From: Brachybacterium avium
Lineage (GTDB): Bacteria; Actinomycetota; Actinomycetes; Actinomycetales; Dermabacteraceae
NCBI RefSeq assembly: GCF_002216795.1
Contig: NZ_CP022316.1
Span: 2,571,205 to 2,635,204 of the forward strand
Length of the DNA stretch: 64,000 bases
Direction of reading: 5' to 3'
A program made the translations under genes and the position numbers. Shown here one piece after another: positions 27,463 through 36,295 of the stretch (the stretch's first letter is position 1; every line of letters begins with the position of its first letter). Under the pieces are notes generated by a model, which saw only the letters and a list, made by a program, of their open reading frames with translations, did not search any database and was not told the DNA's origin.

Positions 27463-28899
27463 TCAGCGCATCGCGGGGGCCCCGGCGAAGGCTGTCAGGT
27501 GTCGGCCCAGGTGCGCGGCCAGCACCTCGCTGTGGCGCTCCTGGTGCGCGGCGACCACGGAGAGGAAGCGTTCGTGGAGCGGGATGCCGGAGGGATCGGT
27601 CGCATTCAGCGAGTCCCCGTAGCCCACGTGCAGGATCTGCCGGGCATCCTCCGAGCGGATCAGCTCCAGCAGATCCACCCCCTCCAGCGAGGCGGGGGTG
27701 CGGTCCTCATGGGCCGAGACCTGGTAGCTCGCCCGGGCCTGTGCATAGGAGGCGCGGGAGACGCCCCAGATCCTCGAGAACAGCTCCTCGTCGTGCGCGG
27801 CGACGACCTCGAGGCCGCACAGGTAACTGGTGCCGGAGGTCTTCAGGTGCACCAGCCCTTCGGTGGCCTCGACGCACAGCGGGTAGATCGAGAACTTGTC
27901 GGAGCCGGTGTGCAGCGAGATCTTGTAGCCGCCGAACTGCTCGGCGATCGCATGGTGCGCCTCGAGGTTGCTCCGCAGCTCCTCGACATCGCCTCGGAAC
28001 TCCACCCCCTTCTCGAAGCCGTCGACGTAGCGCGGGGCGAAGCTGGACCACGAGGCGCCCAGGCGGCGCAGCTCGGAGGCCAGGTAGTAGTGCTCGAAGA
28101 GGGTGGTCTCCCAGGCGGTCTCATCGACCGCGATCTCGATCTCGATCTCCTGCTGCGCGGCCCCGGTGGCGTGCCGGAACAGCCGCATCGCCTCGACCAC
28201 GGCCCGGCCGTACTTCACCGCCGCGATGAGGACGTCCTGTTCGGTGACCTCGATCTGCGTACGGCCGACGTCCAGCGTCATCCCCGCATAGCGCCGGCGG
28301 AGATCCTCCAGGGAGTCCTCGAGCTGGTCCCAGGGGAGCGCCTCGGCATCCGCGGCGGTGACCCCGGCGGTCACATCGGCGACCAGGTCGCCCGGATCCA
28401 GGGTGAACATCACGAAACCGGCCTCGAGGCCGCGGTCGATGCCCTCGGTGGTCTTGATGTGGTCGCAGTCGGCGCCGAAGCCCCGGTCCCAGCCGGCCTC
28501 GACGAGGCCGAAGACGGCATCGTCCATGACGGAGCGGGCACTGCGCCCCAGGCGGTCCATCTCGCGGATCGACTGCTGGGCGAGGACCGGCATCACTCCC
28601 GTGCCCGCGGTCGCGAAGGCGCGGGCCTGGCCGGGGGTGGCCAGGCCCGTGCGGTCGCCGGTGCCCACGGAGGTGCGGTGGTGGCTGATCAGCTGGGGGC
28701 GCAGGCATGGCAGCGCGGCCTGCAGTGCGGTGGCGTTCGCGGTGGTCAGCGGGCCGGTGAGGACGTAGCCGTCGCCGGAGGAGGCGGACGTGCCCTCGAA
28801 GGGCGCCAGGGTCTCGGCCGTCGCGGCGTCCAGGCGCAGGGAGCGGGCGGAGCCCTCGTAGCGGATGCTCGCGGCGAGGGCGTCGGTGCGCAGGGTCAT
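27463..28899 (-). CDS. uxaE: Tagaturonate epimerase family protein
   Basis: 478 residues, matching the UxaE family: an N-terminal region with the HHRTSVGTGDRTGLATPGQ segment, then GADCDHIKTTEGIDRGLEAGF and the C-terminal SLHTGSDKFSIYPL. UxaE-type enzymes interconvert tagaturonate and fructuronate, linking galacturonate catabolism to the glucuronate branch. Family membership is clear but the activity has been shown for few members. The ATG at 28899 is used. It is divergent from a LacI-type regulator, with a canonical LacI-family operator 64 bases upstream, so control by that regulator is likely. No other uronate genes are in the window. Confidence 0.85.
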   Translation of the reverse strand: MTLRTDALAASIRYEGSARSLRLDAATAETLAPFEGTSASSGDGYVLTGPLTTANATALQAALPCLRPQLISHHRTSVGTGDRTGLATPGQARAFATAGTGVMPVLAQQSIREMDRLGRSARSVMDDAVFGLVEAGWDRGFGADCDHIKTTEGIDRGLEAGFVMFTLDPGDLVADVTAGVTAADAEALPWDQLEDSLEDLRRRYAGMTLDVGRTQIEVTEQDVLIAAVKYGRAVVEAMRLFRHATGAAQQEIEIEIAVDETAWETTLFEHYYLASELRRLGASWSSFAPRYVDGFEKGVEFRGDVEELRSNLEAHHAIAEQFGGYKISLHTGSDKFSIYPLCVEATEGLVHLKTSGTSYLCGLEVVAAHDEELFSRIWGVSRASYAQARASYQVSAHEDRTPASLEGVDLLELIRSEDARQILHVGYGDSLNATDPSGIPLHERFLSVVAAHQERHSEVLAAHLGRHLTAFAGAPAMR

Positions 28900-28963
28900 C
28901 GGGGTCTCCGTCCCGGCGGGGTGGGGGACACCGTCGGCCCCGCCGGCCACCCACACCATGGAA

Positions 28964-28977
28964 TGTAAACGATTGCA
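28964..28977. promoter_or_regulatory. LacI-family operator upstream of uxaE
   Basis: TGTAAACGATTGCA fits the LacI/CcpA-type consensus with a central CG dyad (TGNNANCGNTNNCA-like, imperfect palindrome). It lies between uxaE and the divergent lacI-type gene. A second dyad, GCAACT-N5-AGTTGC (29025-29041), lies closer to the regulator gene, downstream of a TTGACG (29002-29007), and may be an autoregulatory site. Confidence 0.7.
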
Positions 28978-29064
28978 TAGATGTGTACAGGATGGAAGGG
29001 GTTGACGCCGGGTGCGATACGCTCGCAACTGCAAAAGTTGCAGCAGAAGCGGGAGGGGTGGGAG

Positions 29065-30057
29065 ATGGCAGTGACGCTCAAGGACGTCGCCGCGCACGCC
29101 GGGGTGTCCGTCGCGACCGCCTCTCGGGCATTCCAGCGCCCCGAGATGGTCGGCCGGGATGCCCTGGCGCGAGTCCGGGACGCCACGGAGGTGCTCGGCT
29201 ACACCCCGAACCGCACCGCCCGCGCCCTGGTCACCGGTCGTGCGGGGGTGTACGGCGTGATCGTCCCCGACCTCGAGAACCCCTTCTTCCCGGCAGTGCT
29301 CAAGGGGGCCCAGGCCCGTGCCCACGAACTCGGTGCGCAGCTGCTGATCACCGATGCGGGGGAGTCGCCCGAGGGGGAGCTGCCCCTGGTGCGCACCCTC
29401 GCGCCGCAGGTCGACGGCATCCTGCTGTGCTCGAGCCGGATGGACGAGGAGTCGCTGCACGAAGCCGCCGCGCTCACCCGTCTCAGCCTGGTCAACCGGG
29501 TCTCTCCCCGACTGCCCGGGGTCTTCGCGGATCCGGAGCCCGGCATCCCCGCCGCGGTGCAGCACCTGCGACGCATGGGGCACCGGCGGATCGGCTACGT
29601 CGGCGGACCCCTCCGCAGCCGCTCCGACCAGGTGCGGCGCGAAGCCATCGCCCGGATCTGCGCAGCGGCGGGACTGGACTGGATCGAGATCGGCTCCTTC
29701 CCGCCCACGGCCGACGGCGGTCGCCGCGGTGCCGAGGCCCTGCTGCGGACCGACGCCACCGCGGTGCTCGTCTACAACGATCTGATGGCGCTCGCGCTGA
29801 TGGAGCGCCTGCACGGCTGGGGCGTCCGCGTCCCCGAGCAGATCAGCCTGGTGGGCTGGGACGACATCCCCTTCTCCAGCATGGTGACCCCGGGGCTGGC
29901 GACCGTGCGGGTGCCGCGCTACGACATGGGGGCCACCGCGATCGATCTGCTGCACGGGGCCGACGAGGCCGGCCGGCCGGCGAGGGTCGGCCTGCCCACC
30001 CAGTTCGTGCCCCGCGGATCCATCGCCCGCGCCACCGCAGAGGACGCGCAGGCGTGA
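29065..30057 (+). CDS. LacI-family transcriptional regulator
   Basis: 330 residues. N-terminal HTH VTLKDVAAHAGVSVATASRAF with hinge helix TARALVTGRAG, then a periplasmic-binding-type effector domain (YGVIVPDLENPFFPAVLKG, HRRIGYVGG, VGWDDIPFSS). A sugar or sugar-acid effector is likely. With uxaE divergent and a LacI-type operator between the two, a uronate intermediate is the natural guess. The ATG at 29065 has GGGAGGGGTGGGAG upstream. Confidence 0.92.
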   Translation: MAVTLKDVAAHAGVSVATASRAFQRPEMVGRDALARVRDATEVLGYTPNRTARALVTGRAGVYGVIVPDLENPFFPAVLKGAQARAHELGAQLLITDAGESPEGELPLVRTLAPQVDGILLCSSRMDEESLHEAAALTRLSLVNRVSPRLPGVFADPEPGIPAAVQHLRRMGHRRIGYVGGPLRSRSDQVRREAIARICAAAGLDWIEIGSFPPTADGGRRGAEALLRTDATAVLVYNDLMALALMERLHGWGVRVPEQISLVGWDDIPFSSMVTPGLATVRVPRYDMGATAIDLLHGADEAGRPARVGLPTQFVPRGSIARATAEDAQA

Positions 30058-30076
30058 GTTCGCCTACGCTCCCTCC

Positions 30077-30754
30077 ATGAGCGCTCTGACCACCCCGCTC
30101 GGGGACCTTGCCGGCGTCGGCCGCCCGGCCGTCCGTGCCCTGGCCGCCCACGGACTGCACACCGTCGGCGATCTGGCGGGGCGCGATTGGCCGGAGCTGG
30201 CGCAGCTGCACGGCGTCGGTCCCGCGGCCGGACGCCGGCTGCAGGCGGCGCTCGCCGAGCACGGCGCCACGATGCAGGACCCGCCCGCCCCGCAGGCGCG
30301 CCGGGCCGTGATCACCCCGGGGGCGACCGGGACCGGCGCGAGCGACCTGAAGACCCACGCCACCACCGCCGACCCGGCCGAGCACGTGGCCGGGCTCGAG
30401 CCCCGCCGTCGCCGCGACGGGGAGGCGCTGCTGGAGATCTTCGGGGCGGCCACCGGCGCGAGCGCGACCATGTGGGGGCCCAGCATGATCGGCTACGGCG
30501 AGGTCCACTACCGCTACGCCACCGGGCGGGAGGGAGACACCTTCCAGCTCGGCTTCAGCCCGCGCAAGGCCGAGCTCGCGCTCTACGGGTTGCAGGGCTT
30601 CCCTCACTCCGAGGAGCTGCTGGAGCGGCTCGGGAGGCACCGTCGCGGAGCCGGCTGCCTCTGGGTGCGCTCGCTGGAGGGGATCGATCTCGAGGTGCTG
30701 CGCGAGCTGATCGCGCATGCGTGGACGCACGGACCCGACGGCGCCGGGCCGTGA
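30077..30754 (+). CDS. Helix-hairpin-helix domain fused to a DUF1801 domain
   Basis: 225 residues. Residues 1-60 form a helix-hairpin-helix-type region (LAGVGRPAVRALAAHGLHTVGDLAG, then LHGVGPAAGRRL), which usually contacts DNA. A Thr/Ala-rich linker follows. From about residue 95 the sequence is DUF1801/YdhG-like (RRRDGEALLEIFGAATG, MWGPSMIGYGEVHYRY, LGFSPRKAELALY). DUF1801 relatives include proposed iron-binding proteins; no function is firmly known. The start is leaderless by sequence: TACGCT at 30065-30070, then six bases, then ATG. Confidence 0.75.
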   Translation: MSALTTPLGDLAGVGRPAVRALAAHGLHTVGDLAGRDWPELAQLHGVGPAAGRRLQAALAEHGATMQDPPAPQARRAVITPGATGTGASDLKTHATTADPAEHVAGLEPRRRRDGEALLEIFGAATGASATMWGPSMIGYGEVHYRYATGREGDTFQLGFSPRKAELALYGLQGFPHSEELLERLGRHRRGAGCLWVRSLEGIDLEVLRELIAHAWTHGPDGAGP

Positions 30755-30886
30755 CGCTCCGCTCACCGAGGCAGGGCCGGATGCATCGAGGACCGGTTGC
30801 GGCCTACTGTGCTCCGGGAGCTCTCGGGAGCCGCGCCGCAGCCGCGGGCGGTCAGGAGCTCCCGGTCAGTCGGGGAGAGGACGGCG

Positions 30887-32632
30887 ATGGGTCTGTCGAC
30901 AGCTGAGCGCCCGCGCGCCGAACGGCTTCTGTTCGCCCGCCGCCGCTCGAAGGCGGGCGTGGTGATCCTCGGGGTCGGCGCGCTGATGGTGGTCGTGTAC
31001 TCGGTGGTGTTCAAGCTGCTGATGGCGCACGAGGTCACGGACCATTCCTGGGCCACGGCTGTGTACTGGACCGTCACCACCATGTCCACCCTGGGGTACG
31101 GCGATGTCACCTTCACCTCGGACCTGGGCCGGCTGTTCTCCATGTTCGTGCTGCTCAGCGGGATCGTCTACATCCTGGTGCTGCTGCCCTTCTACGTGAT
31201 CCAGTACGTCGTCACCCCGTGGCTGGACCGGCGCCGCGCCGCCCGGACACCGCGGCGGGTCCCGCCGGCCCTGCGGGACCACGTGCTGCTGGTGGGGTCC
31301 GACGCCGTCACCCAGGCCTTCGCCGCCCGGGCCGAGCGCTGCCAGGTCCCGGCCGTCCTGGTCCTCGAGGACATCGCCCTCGCCGGGGAGCTGCATGATC
31401 AGGGGCGGCAGGTGGTCGTCGGCCCCCTCGACTCCGCGATGACGTACCGCAGCGCCGGAGCCGCCCGAGCACGGCTGGTGATCTCCACCCTCTCCGACAC
31501 CGCGAACACGAACGTCGCCTTCACCGTGAGGCAGGCCGCCGCCAAGGTGCCCGTCGCGGTGACCGCGTCGAAACCGGTCTCCGTGGACGTGCTCGATCTC
31601 GCCGGCGCCGACCACGTGCTCGAGCTCGGCCAGGTGCTGGGGCGCGAGATGGCCTCCCGCGTGCTGGGATCGACCGGGCGGTTCCACGCCATCGGCAGCT
31701 TCGGCACCACGATCATCGCCGAGGCGGCAGTCCGCGGCACCAGCCTGGTGGGGCTGACCCTGGGGGAGGCCCTGCCCCTGCTGCGCTCCCGGGTGCGGAT
31801 CCTGGCGATCATGCGCAAGGGACGGCTGCGGGCGATGACCCCGGATCTGCGGATCACCGATGCGACCGTGCTGGTGCTCGCCGGCCAGGAGGAGGACCTC
31901 GCCCGGTACGACGAGCAGTTCCAGAGCGGGGAGATCTCCGAGGACCCGGTCGTGATCCTCGGCGGCGGCCGGGTCGGTCGCGCCGCGTCCCGTGCGCTGA
32001 GCGATGAGGGGGTGCCCAACACGATCGTCGAGCTCGAGCCCGGGCGGGTCGAGAACTCGTACTCGGTGCTCGAGGGGACCGCGAGCTACGCGGTGGTCGC
32101 GGGCGATGCCGCCGATCAGCGGGTGCTGCGCCGGGCGGGGCTCGAGACCGCCTCGGCCGTGCTGGTCACGCCGCGCGACGACGATCTGAACGTCTATCTC
32201 ACGCTGTTCTGCCGTCGGCTGCGTCCCGAGCTGCAGATGGTCTCGCGGGCCACCTACGAGCGCAACGTCGCCACGCTCTATCGCGCCGGGGCGGACAGCG
32301 TGCTCTCCTACGCCACCATCGGCGCGACCGACCTGTGGAACCGTGCCGGGCTCAGCCACCGGGTGCTGGTCGCCGAGGGCAATGAGCTGTTCCTGGTACC
32401 GCGGCCCGCTTCGCTGGCGCGCCGGTCGGTGCGCGACGACGAGGTGCGCCGGCGCACCGGCTGCCATATCGTCGCCGTCCTCGATGAGGACGGCACCCTG
32501 GGCTACGACACCGAGTCCATCCCCTCGGCCCCCGTGCAGCTGCTGCTGCTCGGTGACCGGCACGCCGAGCGCCGCTTCCGCGAGACCTACCTCGGACGGC
32601 GCCGGCTGGGCCGACGGCCGGGCCGACGATAG
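30887..32632 (+). CDS. Voltage-independent potassium channel with two RCK/TrkA domains
   Basis: 581 residues. TM1 is at about 24-45, the pore helix and selectivity filter TLGYGD at 68-73, and TM2 at about 83-108: a two-TM K+ channel. Two NAD-binding RCK (TrkA-N) domains follow, the first beginning VLLVGSDAVTQAFAARA and the second VVILGGGRVGRAASRAL, each followed by a TrkA-C-like segment. The second RCK has the classical GGGRVG glycine loop while the first is altered (GSDAVT), so nucleotide sensing may be asymmetric. The ATG at 30887 has GGGGAGAGGA upstream. Confidence 0.9.
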   Translation: MGLSTAERPRAERLLFARRRSKAGVVILGVGALMVVVYSVVFKLLMAHEVTDHSWATAVYWTVTTMSTLGYGDVTFTSDLGRLFSMFVLLSGIVYILVLLPFYVIQYVVTPWLDRRRAARTPRRVPPALRDHVLLVGSDAVTQAFAARAERCQVPAVLVLEDIALAGELHDQGRQVVVGPLDSAMTYRSAGAARARLVISTLSDTANTNVAFTVRQAAAKVPVAVTASKPVSVDVLDLAGADHVLELGQVLGREMASRVLGSTGRFHAIGSFGTTIIAEAAVRGTSLVGLTLGEALPLLRSRVRILAIMRKGRLRAMTPDLRITDATVLVLAGQEEDLARYDEQFQSGEISEDPVVILGGGRVGRAASRALSDEGVPNTIVELEPGRVENSYSVLEGTASYAVVAGDAADQRVLRRAGLETASAVLVTPRDDDLNVYLTLFCRRLRPELQMVSRATYERNVATLYRAGADSVLSYATIGATDLWNRAGLSHRVLVAEGNELFLVPRPASLARRSVRDDEVRRRTGCHIVAVLDEDGTLGYDTESIPSAPVQLLLLGDRHAERRFRETYLGRRRLGRRPGRR

Positions 32633-32665
32633 GCTGGCGGCACACCCTTCGTCCTCAGGAGATCC

Positions 32666-33142
32666 ATGTCGCCCGCACCCGTGAAGCTCGCCGTCGGGGA
32701 TGCCGCCCCCGCCCTGGATCTGCCCACCGCCGGAGGCGGCCGCGTGGACCTCGCCGCGCTCGCCGGCGCCCCGGCCCTGCTGTGGTTCTATCCGGCGGCG
32801 AACACCTCGCTGTGCACGAAGCAGGCCTGTGACCTGCGTGACAATCACCAGATGTTCTTGGATGCCGGCTATCGCGTGATCGGGGTGTCCCCGGATCCCG
32901 TGGCGGAGCTGGACCGCTTCGTCGCCGAGCAGGACCTCCCGTACACCCTCGCCTCCGACGAGTCGCACCAGGTGATGGAGGCCTACGGGGCCTGGGGGGA
33001 GAAGAACATGTACGGCAAGCTGGTCCAGGGCACGATCCGCTCGACCTTCGCGCTCGACGCCGAGGGCGTGCTGACCTTCGTGAAGTACCGCGTCGGCACC
33101 CCGAAGCACATCGCGCTGCTGCAGGAGAAGCTCGGCCTGTGA
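32666..33142 (+). CDS. Peroxiredoxin, Bcp/PrxQ type
   Basis: 158 residues, thioredoxin fold. Peroxidatic Cys50 and resolving Cys55 are five residues apart in the FYPAANTSLCTKQACDLRD segment, the atypical two-Cys arrangement of Bcp. The position before the peroxidatic Cys is Leu where Gly is common. It reduces hydrogen and organic peroxides with thioredoxin-type reductants. The ATG at 32666 has AGGAGATCC upstream. TAGGCT at 32630-32635, overlapping the channel's stop, is a possible -10 box. Confidence 0.93.
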   Translation: MSPAPVKLAVGDAAPALDLPTAGGGRVDLAALAGAPALLWFYPAANTSLCTKQACDLRDNHQMFLDAGYRVIGVSPDPVAELDRFVAEQDLPYTLASDESHQVMEAYGAWGEKNMYGKLVQGTIRSTFALDAEGVLTFVKYRVGTPKHIALLQEKLGL

Positions 33143-33183
33143 GGCCGCTGGCGCAAGTGTGACGTGATCTGCGTGCTCTCGCT

Positions 33184-33212
33184 TTGGAGCACTCCGCTCG
33201 CTCCCGTATGCT
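33184..33212 (+). promoter_or_regulatory. Promoter of tRNA-Ser(GCU)
   Basis: TTGGAG (33184-33189), 17-base spacer, TATGCT (33207-33212); the tRNA begins 33 bases after the -10 box. Confidence 0.55.
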
Positions 33213-33244
33213 GGCTCGGCGTGCCGCGCACGAGTGCGGTGCCA

Positions 33245-33333
33245 GGAGACGTGGCAGAGCGGCCGAATGCGCTCCCCTGCTAAGGGAGTAGGCGACCAAA
33301 ATCGCCTCGGAGGTTCAAATCCTCTCGTCTCCG
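33245..33333 (+). tRNA. tRNA-Ser(GCU)
   Basis: The acceptor stem GGAGACG (33245-33251) pairs with CGTCTCC (33326-33332), with discriminator G. The anticodon arm is CTCCC-CTGCTAA-GGGAG with anticodon GCT, and there is a long class II variable arm and T-loop GGTTCAAATCC. CCA is not encoded. Confidence 0.97.
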
Positions 33334-33341
33334 CCGACGAA

Positions 33342-33382
33342 AAGGCCCCTCACCTGCGATGATGTCGCGGGGGAGGGGCCTT
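33342..33382. terminator. Bidirectional hairpin after tRNA-Ser(GCU)
   Basis: AAGGCCCCTC (33342-33351) is complementary to GAGGGGCCTT (33373-33382), a 10-bp perfect stem. It has A-rich bases on the left and TT on the right, so it could serve both the tRNA and the convergent GntR gene. Confidence 0.75.
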
Positions 33383-33400
33383 CGGCGATGGCGGCCGGTG

Positions 33401-34189
33401 TCACTGGTCGGTCAGCGTCGTCCACTCCGGGCCATCGGACTCCAGCAGATCGGGATCGCGCACCACCCGTTGCGTGTGCTCGCCGCTGCGCAGTCGTCCC
33501 GCCAGCTCCTGCAGCGTCTCGCGCAGCACGGCGCGCGCACGGGAGCCGTCGCCCGCGGACAGGGCGTCGAGGAGCTTCTCGTGCGCCGTGGTGATGTCGG
33601 CGCGGACGCCGAAGCCGAGCGGATCGGAGAAGCTCCCCATCCGGGTGAGGATCACGATCGTGCTCATGGCGGAGACCAGGAAGCGGTTCCGGGCGATCTC
33701 GGCGAGCTGCTGGTGCAGATCGAGGTCGGCATTGCCGGCCTCGATCACCTCCTCGGCGGCGAGCGCCTGCCGGGTCCGCTCCAGGGTGTCCCTCAGCGGT
33801 GCCAGCAGCTCCTGCACCGCGGGGGCGTCGTCGGCGGCGCGCAGCGCGGTGATCCGGTCGGCAACGATCGAGGCGGCCTGCATCTCGATGCCCAGTCGGT
33901 AGTCGATGAAATCCGACATCGTCTCGGCATCCATCCTGGTCACGAACAGGCCGCGTCCCGGGATCTGGGTCAGCAGACCGTCGCGGACCAGGCGCTGGCA
34001 GGCCTCGCGCAGCGAGGAGCGGGAGATGCCCATCTGCTTGGAGACCTGGACCTCGGGGATGGTGTCACCGGGGCGGAGGTCGCCGAAATAGATCGCATTG
34101 CGCAGTTCGAGCTCGGCCTGGTCGATGATCGAGGGTCGACGGATCGGCTGCATCATCGGCAGCTGGACCGTCTCCTGACGAGGGCGCAT
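33401..34189 (-). CDS. GntR-family regulator with FCD domain
   Basis: 262 residues. The winged HTH (LRNAIYFGDLRPGDTIPEVQVSKQMGISRSSLREACQRLV) is followed by an all-helical FCD effector domain, in which the metal-binding-type Asp/His residues can be picked out (e.g. LDLHQQLAEIARN and the TTAHEKLLDAL segment). FCD regulators bind small carboxylates or amino acids. The ATG at 34189 has AGGAGG upstream. It is divergent from ehuBCDA, which it probably controls. Confidence 0.9.
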   Translation of the reverse strand: MRPRQETVQLPMMQPIRRPSIIDQAELELRNAIYFGDLRPGDTIPEVQVSKQMGISRSSLREACQRLVRDGLLTQIPGRGLFVTRMDAETMSDFIDYRLGIEMQAASIVADRITALRAADDAPAVQELLAPLRDTLERTRQALAAEEVIEAGNADLDLHQQLAEIARNRFLVSAMSTIVILTRMGSFSDPLGFGVRADITTAHEKLLDALSAGDGSRARAVLRETLQELAGRLRSGEHTQRVVRDPDLLESDGPEWTTLTDQ

Positions 34190-34509
34190 GGAATCCTCCT
34201 GGTCTCGTGCGCGAAGAGCGCGCGGGGCGTCATCTAATCATCTGTCCTCGGTGCGACGACGCCAGCCCCGCAGGGAGTCATCGCCATCACATTCCTCCTG
34301 CCGGGGACGGGCGGACGTGGGGCCGCGAGGCGGGCAGAGGTGGATCACGACCCCATTACGAAACTCGCCGGTGCGAGCCCGTCGTGCCGTGGTGCGATTA
34401 GCGTGGGCGGTGATCCGATCTGCTGATCGCCGGATTGTCCGACACGTGTAGTGTCTCAGGGCACTGTCGATTCCGCAGATCACGCGACATACGCCAAGGG
34501 AGCATTTCC
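34190..34509. promoter_or_regulatory. Regulatory gap between gntR and ehuB, with a TGTC-C-GACA dyad
   Basis: 320 bases without a gene. At 34436-34444 lies TGTCCGACA, a perfect 4+1+4 dyad of the kind bound by many FCD-type GntR proteins. It overlaps a second dyad, GACAC-GTGTA-GTGTC (34441-34455). These sit about 65 bases before ehuB and are the best operator candidates. No terminator or RNA is evident elsewhere in the gap. Confidence 0.5.
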
Positions 34510-35433
34510 ATGCAGAACCGCCGCAGCTTCATCCGAGGGAGCGGTCTCGTCCTGTCGGCCGCCGCACTGGGCGGCCTCGCCGCCTGCAGCCGCACCAGCA
34601 CCGGGGGCGGGGACTCCGGCGGCAGCGACGGCGGTGGTGGCGGCGGCGACCTGCTGAGCAAGCTGCAGGACGCCGGGAAGATCACCGTCGGCTTCGCCGG
34701 CGAGGCACCGTACAGCTTCGAGGACGGCGGCGAGCTCCAGGGCGCGACCGTCGCCATGCACCGCGAGATCTTCGGTGAGCTGGGCATCGACACCGTCGAG
34801 GGCAAGCTCACCGACTGGGGCTCGCTCATCCCGGGCCTGAACGCCGGCCAGTTCGACGCGGTCAGCGCCGGCATGTCGATCCTCCCGGACCGCTGTGCCC
34901 AGGCCGCCTTCAGCGAGCCCGAGTTCCAGTACACCACCGCACTCATGGTCCCCACGGGCAACCCGGACGGGCTGAAGGACATGCAGTCCTTCGTGGACTC
35001 CGGTCTGACCGTCGCCACCATGTCCGGTGCGATCGAGTCCAGCTACGCGGAGGATCTCGGCCTGGACAGCATCGAGGTCGGCGGCCCGCAGGACGGCGTG
35101 GACGCGCTCAAGGCCGGCAACGCCGCAGCCTTCGCCCTCACCGCCATCTCGCTGAACTGGCTGGCCGACAACACCGTCGACGACGTCGAGGTGACCGACA
35201 GCTTCGTTGCCGAGATCGACGGGGTCAAGCAGGTCGGCGCCGGCGGCACCGTGTTCCGCAAGGAGGACACCTCCCTGCTGGATGCCTACAACGAGAAGCT
35301 CGCCGAGATCATCGCCGATCCCGAGCGCTACCTCTCGATCGTCGGCGACTACGGGTTCACCAAGGAGGAGCTGCCGCCCGAGGACATGACCACCGAGATC
35401 CTCTGTTCCGGTGACCTCTCGTCCCTGCAGTGA
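34510..35433 (+). CDS. ehuB: Ectoine/hydroxyectoine-type ABC substrate-binding lipoprotein
   Basis: 307 residues. Twin-arginine-like N-terminus (NRRSFIRGSG) with a hydrophobic core and lipobox GGLAAC, so probably a Tat-exported lipoprotein. A Gly/Ser linker follows, then the amino-acid-binding fold (ITVGFAGEAPYSFEDGG). The segment GSLIPGLNAGQFDAVSAGMSI plus PDRCAQAAFSEP is the EhuB signature. It captures ectoine or hydroxyectoine outside the membrane, as osmoprotectant or nutrient. The ATG at 34510 has AGGGAGC upstream. First gene of ehuBCDA. Confidence 0.85.
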   Translation: MQNRRSFIRGSGLVLSAAALGGLAACSRTSTGGGDSGGSDGGGGGGDLLSKLQDAGKITVGFAGEAPYSFEDGGELQGATVAMHREIFGELGIDTVEGKLTDWGSLIPGLNAGQFDAVSAGMSILPDRCAQAAFSEPEFQYTTALMVPTGNPDGLKDMQSFVDSGLTVATMSGAIESSYAEDLGLDSIEVGGPQDGVDALKAGNAAAFALTAISLNWLADNTVDDVEVTDSFVAEIDGVKQVGAGGTVFRKEDTSLLDAYNEKLAEIIADPERYLSIVGDYGFTKEELPPEDMTTEILCSGDLSSLQ

Positions 35434-35518
35434 TCCCGTGCTCCATCGATGACGTCGTCCCGGCACGAGCCCTCGCGGGCCGTGCCGGGCCGTTCGTCGC
35501 CCGAGAGGTGATTCCCCG

Positions 35519-36295
35519 ATGGATGGAGTGATCGGCTTTATCCAGGATCTCGGCCCGAACCTCCAGCTGGTGCTGGACCGGATGCCGATGATCCTCGACG
35601 GCGTCACGATCACGTTGCTGGCCAGCGTGCTGGGCGCCGCACTCGCGCTGTTCATCGCGTTCGCCTTCGGACTCGCGCTGCTCGCGAAGAACGTGCTCGT
35701 GCGCGGCGTGGCGAGGGTGTTCGTGGAGTTCTTCCGCGGCACCTCGCTCGTGGTGCAGCTGTTCTGGCTGGCGTTCGTGCTCCCACAGCTGCCCTACCCC
35801 CTGGGCTTCCAGCTCGATCCGCTGCTGGTCGGCGTGCTCGCCCTGGGCCTGAACTACGGGGCCTATGCGGCGGAGGTCGTGCGCGGCTCGATCGGCTCGG
35901 TGCCCACGGGGCAGTACGAGGCGATCAGCGCGCTCAGCCTGAGCCCGGCCCGCGGCATGTTCCGCATCGTGATCCCCCAGGCCTGGGCCCTGATGCTCCC
36001 GTCGCTGTCGAACCTGTGGATCCAGCTGCTCAAGGGCAGCGCCATCGTCGGCACGGTGACCCTGTACGACCTCTTCTTCCAGGTCGAGCAGCTGCGTGAC
36101 CGGACCGGCACCTGGTTCGCCTATTCCTTCGCACTGCTGGCCTACTACCTGATCGCCTGGCTGATCGTGATCCTCATGAACGGTCTGGAGATCCGGGCCA
36201 AGCACCAGATCGGGCGCGGCCCGGCCCTGAAGGACTCGTGGCGTTCGCTCTTCCGGGCGCCCGGCAGCACCCCGGCAGGAGGTGGGGCGGCATGA
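35519..36295 (+). CDS. ehuC: Ectoine-type ABC permease, EhuC
   Basis: 258 residues, polar amino-acid-type permease with about five helices. The family N-terminus ILDGVTITLLASVLG is followed by FVEFFRGTSLVVQLFW, and the EAA-type loop reads GQYEAISALSLSPARGMFRIVIPQA. It forms the channel with EhuD. The C-terminus overlaps the ehuD start by four bases (ATGA), so the two subunits are coupled. Confidence 0.85.
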   Translation: MDGVIGFIQDLGPNLQLVLDRMPMILDGVTITLLASVLGAALALFIAFAFGLALLAKNVLVRGVARVFVEFFRGTSLVVQLFWLAFVLPQLPYPLGFQLDPLLVGVLALGLNYGAYAAEVVRGSIGSVPTGQYEAISALSLSPARGMFRIVIPQAWALMLPSLSNLWIQLLKGSAIVGTVTLYDLFFQVEQLRDRTGTWFAYSFALLAYYLIAWLIVILMNGLEIRAKHQIGRGPALKDSWRSLFRAPGSTPAGGGAA

